Shown piece by piece: positions 12,963 to 24,212 of a stretch of DNA of 64,000 nt; positions within the stretch are counted from its first letter, which is position 1; each line of letters begins with the position of its first letter. The stretch lies in contig NC_079237.1 of assembly GCF_028502605.1 (NCBI RefSeq), positions 3,844,001-3,908,000 of the forward strand, in the 5' to 3' direction. Source of the stretch: Trichoderma breve. Lineage: Eukaryota > Ascomycota > Sordariomycetes > Hypocreales > Hypocreaceae. The translations under genes and the position numbers were made by a program. The notes beneath the pieces are model-generated. The model saw nothing but the letters and a program-made list of their open reading frames with translations, did not search any database and had not been told where the DNA came from.

Positions 12963-13835
12963 TCAATGACTCGACTCAATTAAGCTGTTATACCGGGATT
13001 TCGTATGTGCCACCGCGTCTCTAAACAAAAAGTATGAGTAGTTGTTGTGCACCTTATGCAAAAATTCTGACTCCTTTGGTTCGCTCGAAGTTGGGTCACA
13101 GACCAAGCACTCTAGACTAAGACGAAATTTAATCTCATCTGCCTTGTTGTGTATACTTGGGTCCAATTGCTTGACGGAAAATCGATGACAACCAGCGAAA
13201 CTCCCCTTATTGTCACCAAAGACAATAACAGCCCTACTTCCTGTCGATTCGCTAGCCTGGCTATCTGAGAGTTCGATCTCAGCAACTTGGAATGTTCCCC
13301 ACAGAATACTAGATATAGGAGGGAGCTGGGTGTCGGATAGTTGTTTTGCGCTCCAAATGACTTTTTGATCCGTAGTTGGAGTCAACTCTATTTTAATGTG
13401 AGATTCATATACTAACAACCAATTCAAACCCCCTGGCTACTTACCATCATAAGATACTTTTGATAAAGGGAAAAGAGTAAGGGCTATGCTCTCCGGGAGA
13501 AAAACTGGCCCTGAAAAAAAGCCCGTAACGAATGCAGACAGCAGATCCTTCTCCGACGCCACATTTTTTCTCGCGCACATTGATAAGATAATAGAGTGAG
13601 AATCTCCTTTGCTGGCATGGCTTCGTGGATTTACAAGTTTTCGAACAGTGCTTGAATTTACCAGAGTTTCTGATACTGCCACACTTGACTGAATATGCCT
13701 TGGATTGGTTTGCCGGAGACTATCGCGTAGTCTCAAGGCATACGCCCCGCCGACGCCAGCGAAAGCCAGGGTCGTCCCTATTGTGATCGTCTTTGGAGTG
13801 AAAGCTTCCGCTATCCTTCGGATGGGACTAAACAT
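12963..13835 (-). CDS. Unknown protein with one N-terminal membrane segment, 271 aa
   Basis: Exons (minus) 13835-13445 and 13387-12963, intron 57 bp, give 271 aa. I do not recognise the family. Residues about 16-34 (TITIGTTLAFAGVGGAYAL) form one hydrophobic segment preceded by basic residues, so the protein could be anchored in a membrane, for example a mitochondrial one; this is inference. The rest is soluble, Ser/Thr-rich, and has a strand-rich C-terminal half with an ending that reads like a folded domain. No catalytic motif is visible. It is divergent from the FAD monooxygenase, with a 1.2 kb shared upstream region. Confidence 0.6.
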
Positions 13836-15043
13836 TTTGAAAAATAACAGTCCAATTACTTGAAGTATGACAAAGACAAGATTTTCATGAATGCTGAATA
13901 CTTAAATACTGCCAGGGATTACGGACTTGCTGTTGGCCGAACCCCCGGGCAGCGGCCCGACATATCCCGCGTATAGAAAATATCTCACGTTTCATTCTCC
14001 TAGCACATTAATTGAAAGGATTTGACCAGTTATAGGATTCAGCCATTCGGTATGTAATTTTTGGAGGTTGAAATGTGTGTTTCGGAGTCTTTTAGGCAAT
14101 TCCAGCCATCGTTGTGCGTAAAGCAATATAGCGCTATGGACAAAGATTTACGGACCAATTATTTCTTTTGAAGTGCGCACCTGTGAAATGGCTGTGAAGC
14201 ACTTTTACTTCCAGTCTATGAGCTAAGTGTAACAGGACATTTAGAGAATGACCCTCTATTTCTCACACGAAAAGTATAGAAACTTATAAATAGTTTAGAT
14301 ATTACTAGTAGGTGTGCTCAATTCTTGTAGTACATTACAGGGTATGTAGTATATTCTCCTCACGAGAAGCCAAAGCAAATGTCCCACACTCGCGTACCGC
14401 TTTCCATATTATACAAGTTGCATTGCGTGTTACGCGTTTACTCGTTTACTCGTATACTCGTATAAACTGGAAGCAAACATACGACCTTGATTCAATCGTT
14501 CGTCTTTGCTGTCTAGCGCTGAGTAAGTGGCTGAGAGTAGGTAAGCCAGACCCCAACTATTATTCTTTTTCTTTAAAAAAGTATAAGTAGTGCGATATAA
14601 CTACATCGGCAAATCGGCTCCTAGGTCGTTGTTTGGAGAAATGCTATAGTTTCTATAATCTGTTTAAACTGCGATTGGCGCCCAAATCGTCATTTGATAG
14701 AGCATACTGACTACTTCCAAATGCAGACAGATAACTTAGATATGCTTTAGCTTATATAACCATAGCTCTTTCATTTGTAATTGAAGTGCCGCCGATTATT
14801 CGATTTTAGTAAGATATTGCGCGTAGCCCCAATTATTGGAAATGGGCGCCTTACTTGTATTTATAGGTACTAATGGACCTGTTTCTGAGGTATATCGCGT
14901 GAGCATGCACTAAAGCCATTGAGCTCAATCTTACATGCACTGCGTACATAGATTGCTCAACTCTTTCCCCTCTTTCGGATTTTTCACATTCAGAACATCG
15001 CTAGATACTTGACGCGCGAGGATAGTCAGGAAGAGAGATACAA
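13836..15043. other. Divergent intergenic region, 1.2 kb
   Basis: This is the upstream region of the unknown membrane protein (-) and the FAD monooxygenase (+). It contains a short 8-bp tandem repeat at 14437-14460. No gene is supported. Confidence 0.5.
14437..14460. repeat. Short tandem repeat, 8-bp unit x3
   Basis: Two units of TTTACTCG are followed by one of TATACTCG, head to tail. It is too short to infer a role. Confidence 0.7.
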
Positions 15044-16219
15044 ATGTCTGCCGCCAAGCCAATTTTGATCTCAGGCGGTGGCCTTTCATCGCTGCTGCTG
15101 GCCCAATCCCTGCGGCGATCTAATATACCCTTTAGGATCTTCGAGCGCGATGCGTCATTTACTTTCCGAGCTCAAGGATACCGACTGAGGTTATCTACAG
15201 AAGGACTTGAGGCCATCGAATCGGTTCTTGATGCCCCAACATGGCAGAAATTCTGGGATAAGTGTGGAAAGACCGGTGGTAGCGGTTTCACTGCAATGGA
15301 TGCCATAACGGGAGAAGAAACGGAACATACAGCTCCCGAAGCTTTGGCTTCTCGAGGCGGCAAAATTGTGGGCATCGCCCGGGGAGATATGCGTAAGGTG
15401 TTTGCGGAGGGCTGCGAAGAACACATTGAATGGGCCAAAAACGTAACCGGCTATGAATTAACTGATGACGGGGTTGTTGCCATATTCTCCGACGGATCTA
15501 AGTCAATCGAAGGCTCCATGCTTGTGGGGGGCGAGGGTATCTACTCCAAAGTCGCGAAGCAGCTCTCTGGTGGAAGACTCAAGGTCTATGACACAGGCGC
15601 TAGGGGAATACACGGACAGGCCCCCACGACTGCGTTCAAGGGTCTGGGAGAAGGAGTCTTCACCGTGCGGGATAAGACCCGACCGGACGGTGCCGTGTTC
15701 ATCATCACCAACATTCGTCCTGATCAAATGGACGACCCCGACATTCAGTTTGGATGGACAATGGGAGGCCAGCCAGGTGTAATCCAGGTCCCCAACGACG
15801 ATTACAGCATCGTGGGCAAACAGGCTGCTGACATTGCCAAGTCACTCGTGAAGAATTGGCATCCGCGATTCAAGCCCTTGTTTGATGAGATGATCGAGTC
15901 CGAAGCGGCATTTTGGAAGATTACATGCTCGACACCATCAGGCGTACCAGAATGGCCAAACGAGCCTCGTGTGACAGTTATAGGAGACGCCGTACACTCA
16001 ATGACACCCGCGGGAGGAATTGGGGCGAATACTGCCGTTCAAGATTCTGCGCTGCTAGGAAGATTATTGGGTGAGGCCGGAGGCTATGCACCTGGTGTTA
16101 CGGCTGCCTACGAAAAAGAAATGAGAATTTATGGTAGCAAAGCTGTTCATCAGAGCTATACGACGGCAGTTAGTTCGTTTGGCGTCAAAATTGATGAAGC
16201 GACTAGTCCAACGGTCTAG
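15044..16219 (+). CDS. FAD-dependent aromatic-ring-type monooxygenase (UbiH/salicylate hydroxylase fold)
   Basis: A single exon gives 391 aa. The N-terminus has a Rossmann FAD site (ISGGGLSSLLLAQSL, residues 9-23) followed by the FERD acidic end of strand 2. The second FAD motif VIGDAVHSMTP sits at 312-322 and is followed by a GGIGANTAVQDS helix, as in class A flavoprotein monooxygenases. The family hydroxylates aromatic or activated substrates with NAD(P)H and O2. Two positions depart from consensus: the third glycine of GxGxxG is Ser16, and the central GADG motif reads GGEG (161-164). Residues still fit the fold, so this may be a specialised subgroup. It is the first of six plus-strand genes that may form a tailoring or catabolic cluster. 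Confidence 0.85.
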   Translation: MSAAKPILISGGGLSSLLLAQSLRRSNIPFRIFERDASFTFRAQGYRLRLSTEGLEAIESVLDAPTWQKFWDKCGKTGGSGFTAMDAITGEETEHTAPEALASRGGKIVGIARGDMRKVFAEGCEEHIEWAKNVTGYELTDDGVVAIFSDGSKSIEGSMLVGGEGIYSKVAKQLSGGRLKVYDTGARGIHGQAPTTAFKGLGEGVFTVRDKTRPDGAVFIITNIRPDQMDDPDIQFGWTMGGQPGVIQVPNDDYSIVGKQAADIAKSLVKNWHPRFKPLFDEMIESEAAFWKITCSTPSGVPEWPNEPRVTVIGDAVHSMTPAGGIGANTAVQDSALLGRLLGEAGGYAPGVTAAYEKEMRIYGSKAVHQSYTTAVSSFGVKIDEATSPTV

Positions 16220-16860
16220 ATATAATGCATTCGGTTATAATATAAAGCATTACTACACCGTAGTGTAAAAACGCGCATCTCTCACTAGAATCGGTTGGCA
16301 TTTTATAAGCAGATCACGTCAATGAGTAACCGGTAATGCATATCTTAATACACTGTAACTGGATAGACCTACGTTTGGCTTGATTGGACAATCGCATATC
16401 TATCATCTCAGCGAGAGATGGGTGGCCACATACCATAAGTAAACTCGCTGTAAATACTCACAGAGTCCAAAAACCTCATAGAGAGGACAACTGTGATGTC
16501 TGCAGAAATACTGTCCAAAATCTATGCATGCTATGATAGGTACTGCCCTCTTGCCTAAGATTAGGGAGCTAATAAGGAAGAGTGATGATGTTGTAGGAGC
16601 TTCTATATGGGCCATCTAACACGATATTGCCGAATGTGCATGTCAATGGCCGCATCTACATCTAAACTCCGTTGAAAGACATGGACAGGGGGCATTTTAG
16701 ATGCTGGCGTACGTACGAACCACCTCGGTGGTTGCTTACACAGCAGCATTTCTTAGACGGTTAGCCTCGCAACCCTGGCATCTGGCTGCAACAATACTTA
16801 AGAAATAGCAGTAATTTCACTATTCATAAAACAACTTATGATATATAATTCTCTTAATAA

Positions 16861-16925
16861 TAGGCTACTCATGTCGGAAGTTTCCACGCGAATTCCCTGG
16901 TAGGCTATTCATCTCGGGAACTTCC
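16861..16925. repeat. Degenerate 25-bp direct repeat, 40-bp period
   Basis: Copies at 16861-16885 and 16901-16925 match at 20 of 25 positions. Four of the five differences are transitions. Both begin TAGGCTA and end TTCC. Confidence 0.65.
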
Positions 16926-17709
16926 TTGTTACTGCCATGTGTCCCTCAAACATCGATGTAGCTGAGCACTAGCGAGAGGTGGGGATTCTGGCTAGCTGCT
17001 CTCAGCAGGCCTTCGCAATTTTGTATCATTAGGTTCTATTTCGACCAAGTCGGTGGTAAGTGTAGATTAAGTCCGGGTCTCCAGTTCACTTAGCCAATTA
17101 TCTACTCATACTTTCGACTATATCTAATGCCTTATTTGGTTGATGTGATAGATCTGAATAACGTGTTTTGCGCCATCCATTGCCTTGGCAAATTGAACAT
17201 CTCTTCCTACAATGTTTAGGTGGTTCATAGGCCAGAAGATGCTGCTAGAACCGCGCATAGTAGTTACAATGAACCGCTAGATTACGTCTGTGTTCTCTTT
17301 ATTAAGTGAAACATCTCAGAAATTGCGCGTATTCGGTTCTAGAGTCGCCCGGGTTTGGGTCAGTTTGTCGATGATCAAGATTAGTGATCTTTACCAATTG
17401 GGTAAATGGTAGCTTGGGAATACTTACCAAGTTAGTGTATAAAAGATTTCGATGAGTCAACCGGAGTTAACTTGTACAAGGATGTTTTACATTATTCATT
17501 TAGGCTTTGCTGTTCTAGAGACAAAGACATACGATGCCTTTCGCCTTAGTGACGGATTCTTTCCCGGTCAAATGCAAACAATAATGGAAGAAGAATTATG
17601 TATTAGTATTAGATAAATCCACTGTTGACAAATCTTTTAGTTACTCTTTCACATGCAGTATTGTAGCCTTGCTCGTTGTTAAATGAAATTGTGGCCATCG
17701 AAATGGACA

Positions 17710-17717
17710 TATATAAA
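17710..17717 (+). promoter_or_regulatory. TATA box of MFS gene
   Basis: TATATAAA lies 62 bp before the chosen ATG at 17779, a plausible distance for a core promoter. Confidence 0.5.
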
Positions 17718-17778
17718 TACGCATCGTTGAATTCTTCTTCTTCAGTTGCGTTATCGAGATCTTAACGACCTTGAAATA

Positions 17779-19498
17779 ATGGCAGATATTACTCATGACA
17801 CAACATCAGAGACCATGAGTGTCTCCGGGGACCCAAATTCGCTGGAAAGGGGTCAGATTAACCTACCTGCTAACAGAGAAAAAGATGAGCATGAGCAAGG
17901 AAGTCAAGATCAGCAGTCGCCCTATCCCAACGAGCAATGGGATTGGGAGACAGATCCACATAATCCATACAATTGGCCTGCAAGCAGAAAAGCATGGCAG
18001 ATTGCCATTGTTTCCTCAATGGCATTTACAGCGTTTGTTTGCACACTTGTAGATGTTGGCAGTACATATATCTAACATTCTGACCAGATCCTTCGGCACC
18101 TCAGTAATGACTGCAGCTCCAGAACAACTCATCAATGAATTCGGTGTGACGACAACACAATCAATTTTACCTCTTTCGCTCTATGTCTTCGCTCTTGCGC
18201 TGGGACCAGTAATCGGGGGACCGTTATCGGAGACGATTGGAAGATATTATATCTTCATGATAGGCGTCCTCATTGGAGCTCTTTTCGCCATCGGCTGTGG
18301 CACGGTACAAACCTTCGCTGGACTTTGCATTCTTCGCTTTTTATCTGGTCTCTTCTTCGCCCCCACGTTGGCAATCTCCGGCGGAACTCTTAATGAGATA
18401 TATAAGCCGGAACACCGAGGCATACCATCTACCTTTTTCATTACGACACCTTTGCTGGGGCCAGGTTTCGGGTACGTATAGCGATGAATAACCAATTCTT
18501 TCTTTCTTAAAGTGAGAGAAGAAACGTGCTGATTGTCATCTGCGTAGTCCTGTTATTGGAGGTTTTGTTACGCAGAGAAAGGGCTGGCGATGGACACAAT
18601 GGACAATTATTTTCTTTTCAATCTTTAGCCTTCTTCTTGGTCTCCTTTTCGGCAGAGAAACGTTTCATCCTATTCTCAAGAAGCGCAAAGCAAAGCAAGT
18701 TGGACAGCCGATACCACCGCCGCCACCTCTCCGTATGAGGCTGAAGCTCTTCATGACTGTTGCGCTTTTTCGGCCCTTACTCATGCTGGCGATCGAGCCA
18801 ATTACAACCCTATTCTGCTTGTATTCGGCGTTGGAGTTTGCCACTCTATTCTCATTTTTCGCTGCAATTCCGTATGTGTTCCAAGAAGTGTACCACTTCT
18901 CCACGGAGCAAGTGGGCTTGGTGTTCGTTTCCATCATCATCGGCTGTGTTTTGGGCGCCATAACACTTATACTATGCAACAAGTATTTTTACCTTCCCCA
19001 AGTTACAAAATATCCTCCTCACCAGGTACCTCCGGAACATCGGCTGTATGCTGCTATGATCGGTAGTATCGGTCTCCCTCTTGGGTTGTTTTGGTTTGGT
19101 TGGACCTCAAAGTCCGATATATCTTGGGCCAGTCCCGCAGTTGCTATTATCCCATTTACTTGGGGTAATTTGTGTTTGTTTACAGGCAGCCTGCAGTACT
19201 TAATTGACACCTATCAGGGAATGACCATTGCAAGCGCCGTGAGCGCTAATAGTTTAGCCAGATATATTCTTTCCGGTGCATTTCCACTCTTCACTACTCA
19301 AAGTAAGTTATGTCTCGTTCAAACGCGTATTGTAATATTGCTGACACATTAAATGCAGTGTACAGGAACTTGGGCATTGGCTGGGCAAGCAGCTTACTTG
19401 GCTTTTTCGCAGTGGCCCTTTTGCCGGTTCCGTGGATTTTTTTCAAGTTTGGAAAGCTTATTAGATCAAAAAGCCGATATGAGGCGTCCAAATTCTAA
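17779..19498 (+). CDS. MFS transporter, DHA1 family (12 TM)
   Basis: Exons 17779-18032, 18088-18471, 18548-19302 and 19359-19498 give 510 aa. The N-terminal 75 residues are hydrophilic and end in DPHNPYNWP, the usual lead-in to TM1 in fungal DHA1 drug/polyamine-type exporters. Motif A is present as GGPLSETIGR, and further TMs follow with a long basic central loop (KKRKAKQ). The first intron uses donor GTTTGT: only this choice gives the conserved AFTASFGTSV of TM1, since the downstream GTAGAT donor breaks the frame. Introns are 55, 76 and 56 bp. Such pumps export toxic or secondary metabolites. It lies between two flavin monooxygenases on the same strand, so it probably exports the product or substrate of that gene group. 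Confidence 0.9.
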
Positions 19499-20557
19499 TA
19501 TCCTCTCTCATCGATACACACACACACACACAAGAATATCACAGATTTTAGAGTCCCTGTTAGCCCAAGCTCCAGAATTATTGGCGAAACTTACTTGGTG
19601 TTGATAAAGCAGATGGGAGATTGTCTTGAAAAGGGTAGGTGGCCGATTTTTGTTGGAAGCCATTGTGTACTTGTCTGGCATGCTGGCTGTCCGTATCCTG
19701 TGGTCATCAACGCGCAGCGCAGGTGTTGTTATATACTGATAGATCAATTAATTTAATGACACTCATACCTAATCACTGAAAGACGATTATCCAAACTGAT
19801 GCGCAATGTTTGTTAAGTGCACCAAGATACGCAGCAAATTTGTATGGGGCCTTTGAGACCTCATGCGCAATAGAGTCTTTTAGTGCTATCCTCAGCACTA
19901 TGCAGGCAATGACGAAATGAATAATAGTGAGCTGCATTTTCCGCTCCCGCCGAAGATGGAGATCTTACGAAGACCCAGAGGGGTTGCCAGCAGCAAAAAA
20001 GGTAAAAAGCAATATTTTCAAACGTGAAGGTCATCTTCTCTTATTGTATTAACCGTCATTGCATTGCTCATATATTGGCTCATGTGCTCGACACAATTAC
20101 GACTTGGATGACAACGGGAGCACAAAGAAATATTAATTCCCCATTGGACCTGAATGTGTCAAACCACTGGCAACGGGAGTTCCTTCAGCGCCGAAGATGA
20201 GCACTAGCAGGTCAGCACGCTGCCTGAATAAGTTTAAAGAGGGCGATTACAATGTACCTCCAGGCATATTGTATGGTGTTTAACATAATAAGTATTGTGA
20301 GAGTTTACTCACTTTAGCGCAAAGGCAACGAGCGATCAAATGAACTCAAAAAAGTTGTACCAGATGGCAAAACGAATAGAGAGACCATGTTCTAATATAT
20401 AACAAGCTTTACATCCCGAGGCTGATGATGGATATCTGTTTTACATTTTGCTGCCTCATCTTGCGCATCGGATTTGCGACCTTTGTTCTCACATCCGCAT
20501 CTCAACACTCCTCACACATAGCTACCGGAGGGAATCTTATTCCATCGTTAAAGAGTC
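19499..20557. other. Intergenic region, 1.06 kb
   Basis: This precedes the FMO gene. It contains an (AC)n run at 19516-19532, a 7-bp stem hairpin at 19881-19900 (TAGTGCT/AGCACTA) and two copies of CAACGGGAG (20112-20120, 20171-20179). No gene is supported. Confidence 0.5.
19516..19532. repeat. (AC)n microsatellite
   Basis: A 17-nt run of alternating A and C lies just after the MFS stop codon. Confidence 0.85.
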
Positions 20558-22498
20558 ATGACGCAAAAGAAAATCTTGAGAAATAAAGTAGCAGTCTGTG
20601 GACTGGGTAAGAATTATGGCCTACTTCAACTGGCTTGCACCTTAACCCCATCCCCAACAGCGAGGACACCTGCCGTCGTTACTCTACTAACTGAACATGC
20701 GGAAAGGTATTGCGGGCATCTCAGCCGTGAAGAACTTGACTGAAGCTGGTTTCGATGTAACTGGATTCGAAGCTTCCGATGCAATTGGTGGCCTCTGGCA
20801 CTATACCGAGGATGCGAGGACAAGCTGCTTATCTAGTAAGCGGTGTCATCCCCTACTGAATTTCCGTGTCTCACCATCATTTTATTCGACAGATACAAGA
20901 GCGCTAGGTCGGAGGGATACGGTGAGTGAACTGATATTCTTGAAGAAATGAATGTGGCTAATTCTACAGTTCGGCTTTTCTGACTTTCCTTATGCTGGTG
21001 GTATGTCTAACGTTCTTCGCTTGCATGCCTAACTTCATACATGTTGATACTTACACAGAGTTCCTAGGTGCATCTGATGGCCCACTCTATCCAAAAGAAA
21101 TTCAGGCATTTCTGGAGTCATATGCGCAGCATTTTGACATTATTCACCGATTTCGACTCAATACAAGAGTGACAAACATCAGTCGAGTTGGCGATAGGTG
21201 GTCTTTATTGCTTACGAATGCAGAAGGGAAAAGGGAAGAAGAAATGTTTGACAGGCTGGTCGTTTGTACTGGACTCTTCCAAACACCAAAAGAGCCTCGT
21301 GTTGAAGGTCTCGACCAATTCAGAGGTGAAGTACTAAATGCCCATACGTACAAAAGGTAAGAGGATGCCTGTGCGCAGTATGATGGCCAAGCTGTTAGGT
21401 ATCTAATCCGAAGCTTCTTAGCCCAAAGAACTTCGACGGAAAGCGAGTATTGGTTGTTGGACTTGGCTCCACGGCAACAGACATTGCCCGAGGTCTTGCA
21501 GGCAGAGCCAATCAAATTTTCATATCTCACCGAAATGGGTGCCTGATGGTAGAAACGATTTCTATCTTGGTCAAAGTATCTGCTGATATGATGCGCAGTT
21601 GCCGTACGGTAAGGCAAACGATGTATGCTTCCCCCCTCTCCGCGAGCAGCGGAAAGCCGCGAAAAGACCACCCTTTGAACAAGGCCGAATGCTACACAAA
21701 GCCTTTCTCGAAATGCAAGACGAAGCGTTTGATCTGCGGCCAGAGTGGGGTCTTGCTAACGCTCCTGCAATGCCTCATAAGCTGCCAATCATTGGAGACG
21801 AATTTTATGACCTTCTCGTATCTGGGGCTGTTACCTTGGTTGCTGGGGTAAAACGGGTTCTTGAGTCCCATGTAGAACTCACAGACGGGAACAAACTGGA
21901 AGTCGATGCCATAATATTTGCAATTGGCTACAACAAGTCCTTTTCACTGTTGGGTCCCTACGATCCCTCTAGACATATGCCCCAGGCATGGAAAGACGCT
22001 CGTGGTTCTACGGGACGACCTCTCCCAAGGCTTTACCAGGGCATCTTTTCATTAGATTTCCCAGACTCTCTCGCCTACTCAGAGAATGTAGGTCCCACTT
22101 TATCTGCTTCGATCAACGCGGATCTGGCGTCAATGGCCCTGGCCCAGGTCTGGCTCGGAACTTCAAGGTTGCCGTCCGCTAGTGAGATGGCGAAGAATGC
22201 CGACACACAAAATCAGATGGCGATATCCCTGGCAAAAGACGGCGAGATTTTCGATCCTGCCTTTGTGAATACTACGGAATGGAGTATATGGGCTGACAGG
22301 GCGGCAGGTCTGGGTATTCAGGACAGAATTGGGTACGGGTGGAAATCCTGGTGGCTGTGGTTGACAGACTATCGTCTATACAAAACACTTTTGGATGGAA
22401 AGTTTGTGCCACAGGTCTATAGAATTTTCGATGAAGGGAAACGGAAACCGTGGAAAGGCGCTCGTGAATCGTTTTTCAAGGCCAATGGAATGGATTGA
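20558..22498 (+). CDS. FMO-type flavin monooxygenase (Baeyer-Villiger/N-oxide class B fold)
   Basis: Seven exons (20558-20606, 20707-20835, 20893-20921, 20970-21000, 21059-21356, 21422-21548, 21599-22498) give 520 aa in one frame. The FAD motif GLGIAG is at 15-20, ending in FEASDAIGGLW. The NADPH motif is VVGLGSTATDIA. The signature FxGxxxHxxxY reads FRGEVLNAHTY, with Asn at the usual His position and a His two residues later. A conserved ATGY-like motif appears as FAIGYNKSF. The family inserts one oxygen into soft nucleophiles or ketones using NADPH and O2. The very small exons 3 and 4 (29 and 31 nt) are supported by restoring the conserved FSDFPYA region. It is followed after 198 bp by an SDR on the same strand, suggesting a shared pathway. 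Confidence 0.87.
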
Positions 22499-22696
22499 CC
22501 ACTCATTGCCTGTCGGAAGCTCCGATACCTGAGCTTATGTTTGGTTTGGACGTTTCGGTAATTGCTTCGATGTTCAGTCCCGAAAATCCGAGCGTATATT
22601 CCGAAGAGCTGGTATAAAGATACTGCATGCGAATATTGAACTTTCTCTGACATATCGAACCTTCAAATACAGTATTCGCTACTGAACAACACAATC

Positions 22697-23762
22697 ATGG
22701 CCTTTCTTAGGAGCTACTTTACTACCAAACCAACACTCCTGGAAAAGGATGTGACTGACTTGAAGGGAAAGGTGAGGATGAAATTAATAACAAACCTTCC
22801 CTCTATATGAGCGCTCATCTAACTGTTATGTTTATGCAAAGGTGTTTATCATCACTGGAGGTACTGGAGGCATAGGCCTTGAGTTGGCCAAGATCTTATA
22901 TCACGCCAATGCGACCCGAATCTATATTCTTTCACGATCTGCGCAGTCAGGAGACACGGCGATTGGGCTGATCAAGACATCGGAGTCTCCCCCGGGAATG
23001 AAGCAACGATCTGCTAAAGATGAAGACACTGTTAGATTCATTGCGCTTGATCTTGGAGATTTCTCTAGTATCAAGGCAGCGGCTGAGTCCTTCCTAAAGC
23101 TTGAAACCCGCCTTGACGTTATATGGCACAATGCAGCCGTTATGCTTGCGCCGGAAGGCAGCGTTAGCAAGCAGGGCCACGAGCTGACCTTTGCGACCAA
23201 TGTTTTCGGCCCCTTTTTACTCCAGCATTTTCTGACCCCAATCATGCTTCAAACATTGCGAAATCCTGCTACAGTAAAGGGATCCGTTCGAGTTTGCTGG
23301 GCCGCGTCTGGTGACGGCGTAGTGCCGCCAGGAGAAGATGGTATCTTGTGGGATGATTGGAAGCTAAGCTCTCCTGAATTTGGGGGCTTCAAAGGTCGTA
23401 CAGCGAGGTACATGCAGAGCAAGGCTGGAAACGCAATTCTCGCAGCCGAGATGGCGAAGCTCCATCCAGACATCATCAGCTGCGCGTTTAATCCAGGGGC
23501 TATCAAGACGGATATTGCCCGTCACGCACCATGGTTCCTACAAGTTGTCCACAATTTGATGTCTCATCCGGTACGATTCGGTGCCTTAACGGAGCTTTAC
23601 GCTGGATTCTCAGACGAAGTTATCAAGAAAAATGGATGCTTTGTAGTTCCATTCGGCCAGATCGGTACAACTGTCCCAAAAGTCGAGGCTGGAATCGCGG
23701 AGAGAAATACTGGTAAGAGACTTTGGGATCTGTGTGACGAACATGTTCGAGATTATTACTAG
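22697..23762 (+). CDS. Short-chain dehydrogenase/reductase (retinol dehydrogenase-like)
   Basis: Exons 22697-22771 and 22842-23762 (intron 70 bp) give 331 aa. The cofactor motif TGGTGGIG is at 30-37, NAA at 122-124, Ser181 in AASGDG, and the catalytic YxxxK is Tyr215/Lys219 (YMQSK). The length and N-terminal extension fit the extended-classical fungal SDRs annotated as retinol dehydrogenase-like or WW-domain-oxidoreductase-like. They reduce ketones or oxidise alcohols with NAD(P)(H). The short gap behind the FMO gene and shared strand suggest it acts on the same compound series. The substrate is unknown. Confidence 0.9.
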
Positions 23763-24212
23763 GAGACAGGTGGCGATATTTTAGGCAAAGTCTGTATACA
23801 GGTAGATTATGAGCGGAGAGCAATGGCATGGGTATTCAGTTTGTACGAGAGAATATTGGAAGTTGATGCCATTATTTTAATGTGAGGAAGAGCTGTTTCA
23901 CTTCTCGTCATTCGCGTACCTGACCGTGCTGGCGTAGAGTGTAGCGTGATGATCTGGACGGCGGGCCTGTTTGTCTCCGCTTGAATTCTAGTTCGGTGCG
24001 GCGTCCACGGTCCTACGCTAATGTGTTGTGTACAATCGGAGTTTCGGCACATGCTTATGGTTCCGAGATTCCGATCTCATCTTGGCCAGTACGAACTCTT
24101 CCCCTAAACGACGTCCAACAGTAGCCGGTAGAGACGCGGAAGCAATGTCGCGCAAGTTCCTCTTGACAGCAGCCGGATTGTATTTCGGACTCTAGGCTTT
24201 CTGTACGTTCCA
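23763..24212. other. Intergenic region before regulator
   Basis: This is the promoter region of the Zn2Cys6 gene. It contains several CGG/CCG triplets (for example near 23995-24012 and 24060-24072) but no clean inverted pair that I would call an operator. Confidence 0.4.

Larger units (their letters stand above)
16220..17778. other. Intergenic region, 1.6 kb
   Basis: This separates the FAD monooxygenase and the MFS gene. It holds a degenerate direct repeat (16861-16925) and a TATA box at 17710-17717. No gene is supported; the 16403-16615 minus frame has no domain. Confidence 0.5.

Noticed and set aside
19881..19900. Hairpin TAGTGCT/AGCACTA as a regulatory RNA or terminator
   Set aside because: A 7-bp stem is common by chance, and there is no nearby gene end or conserved context.
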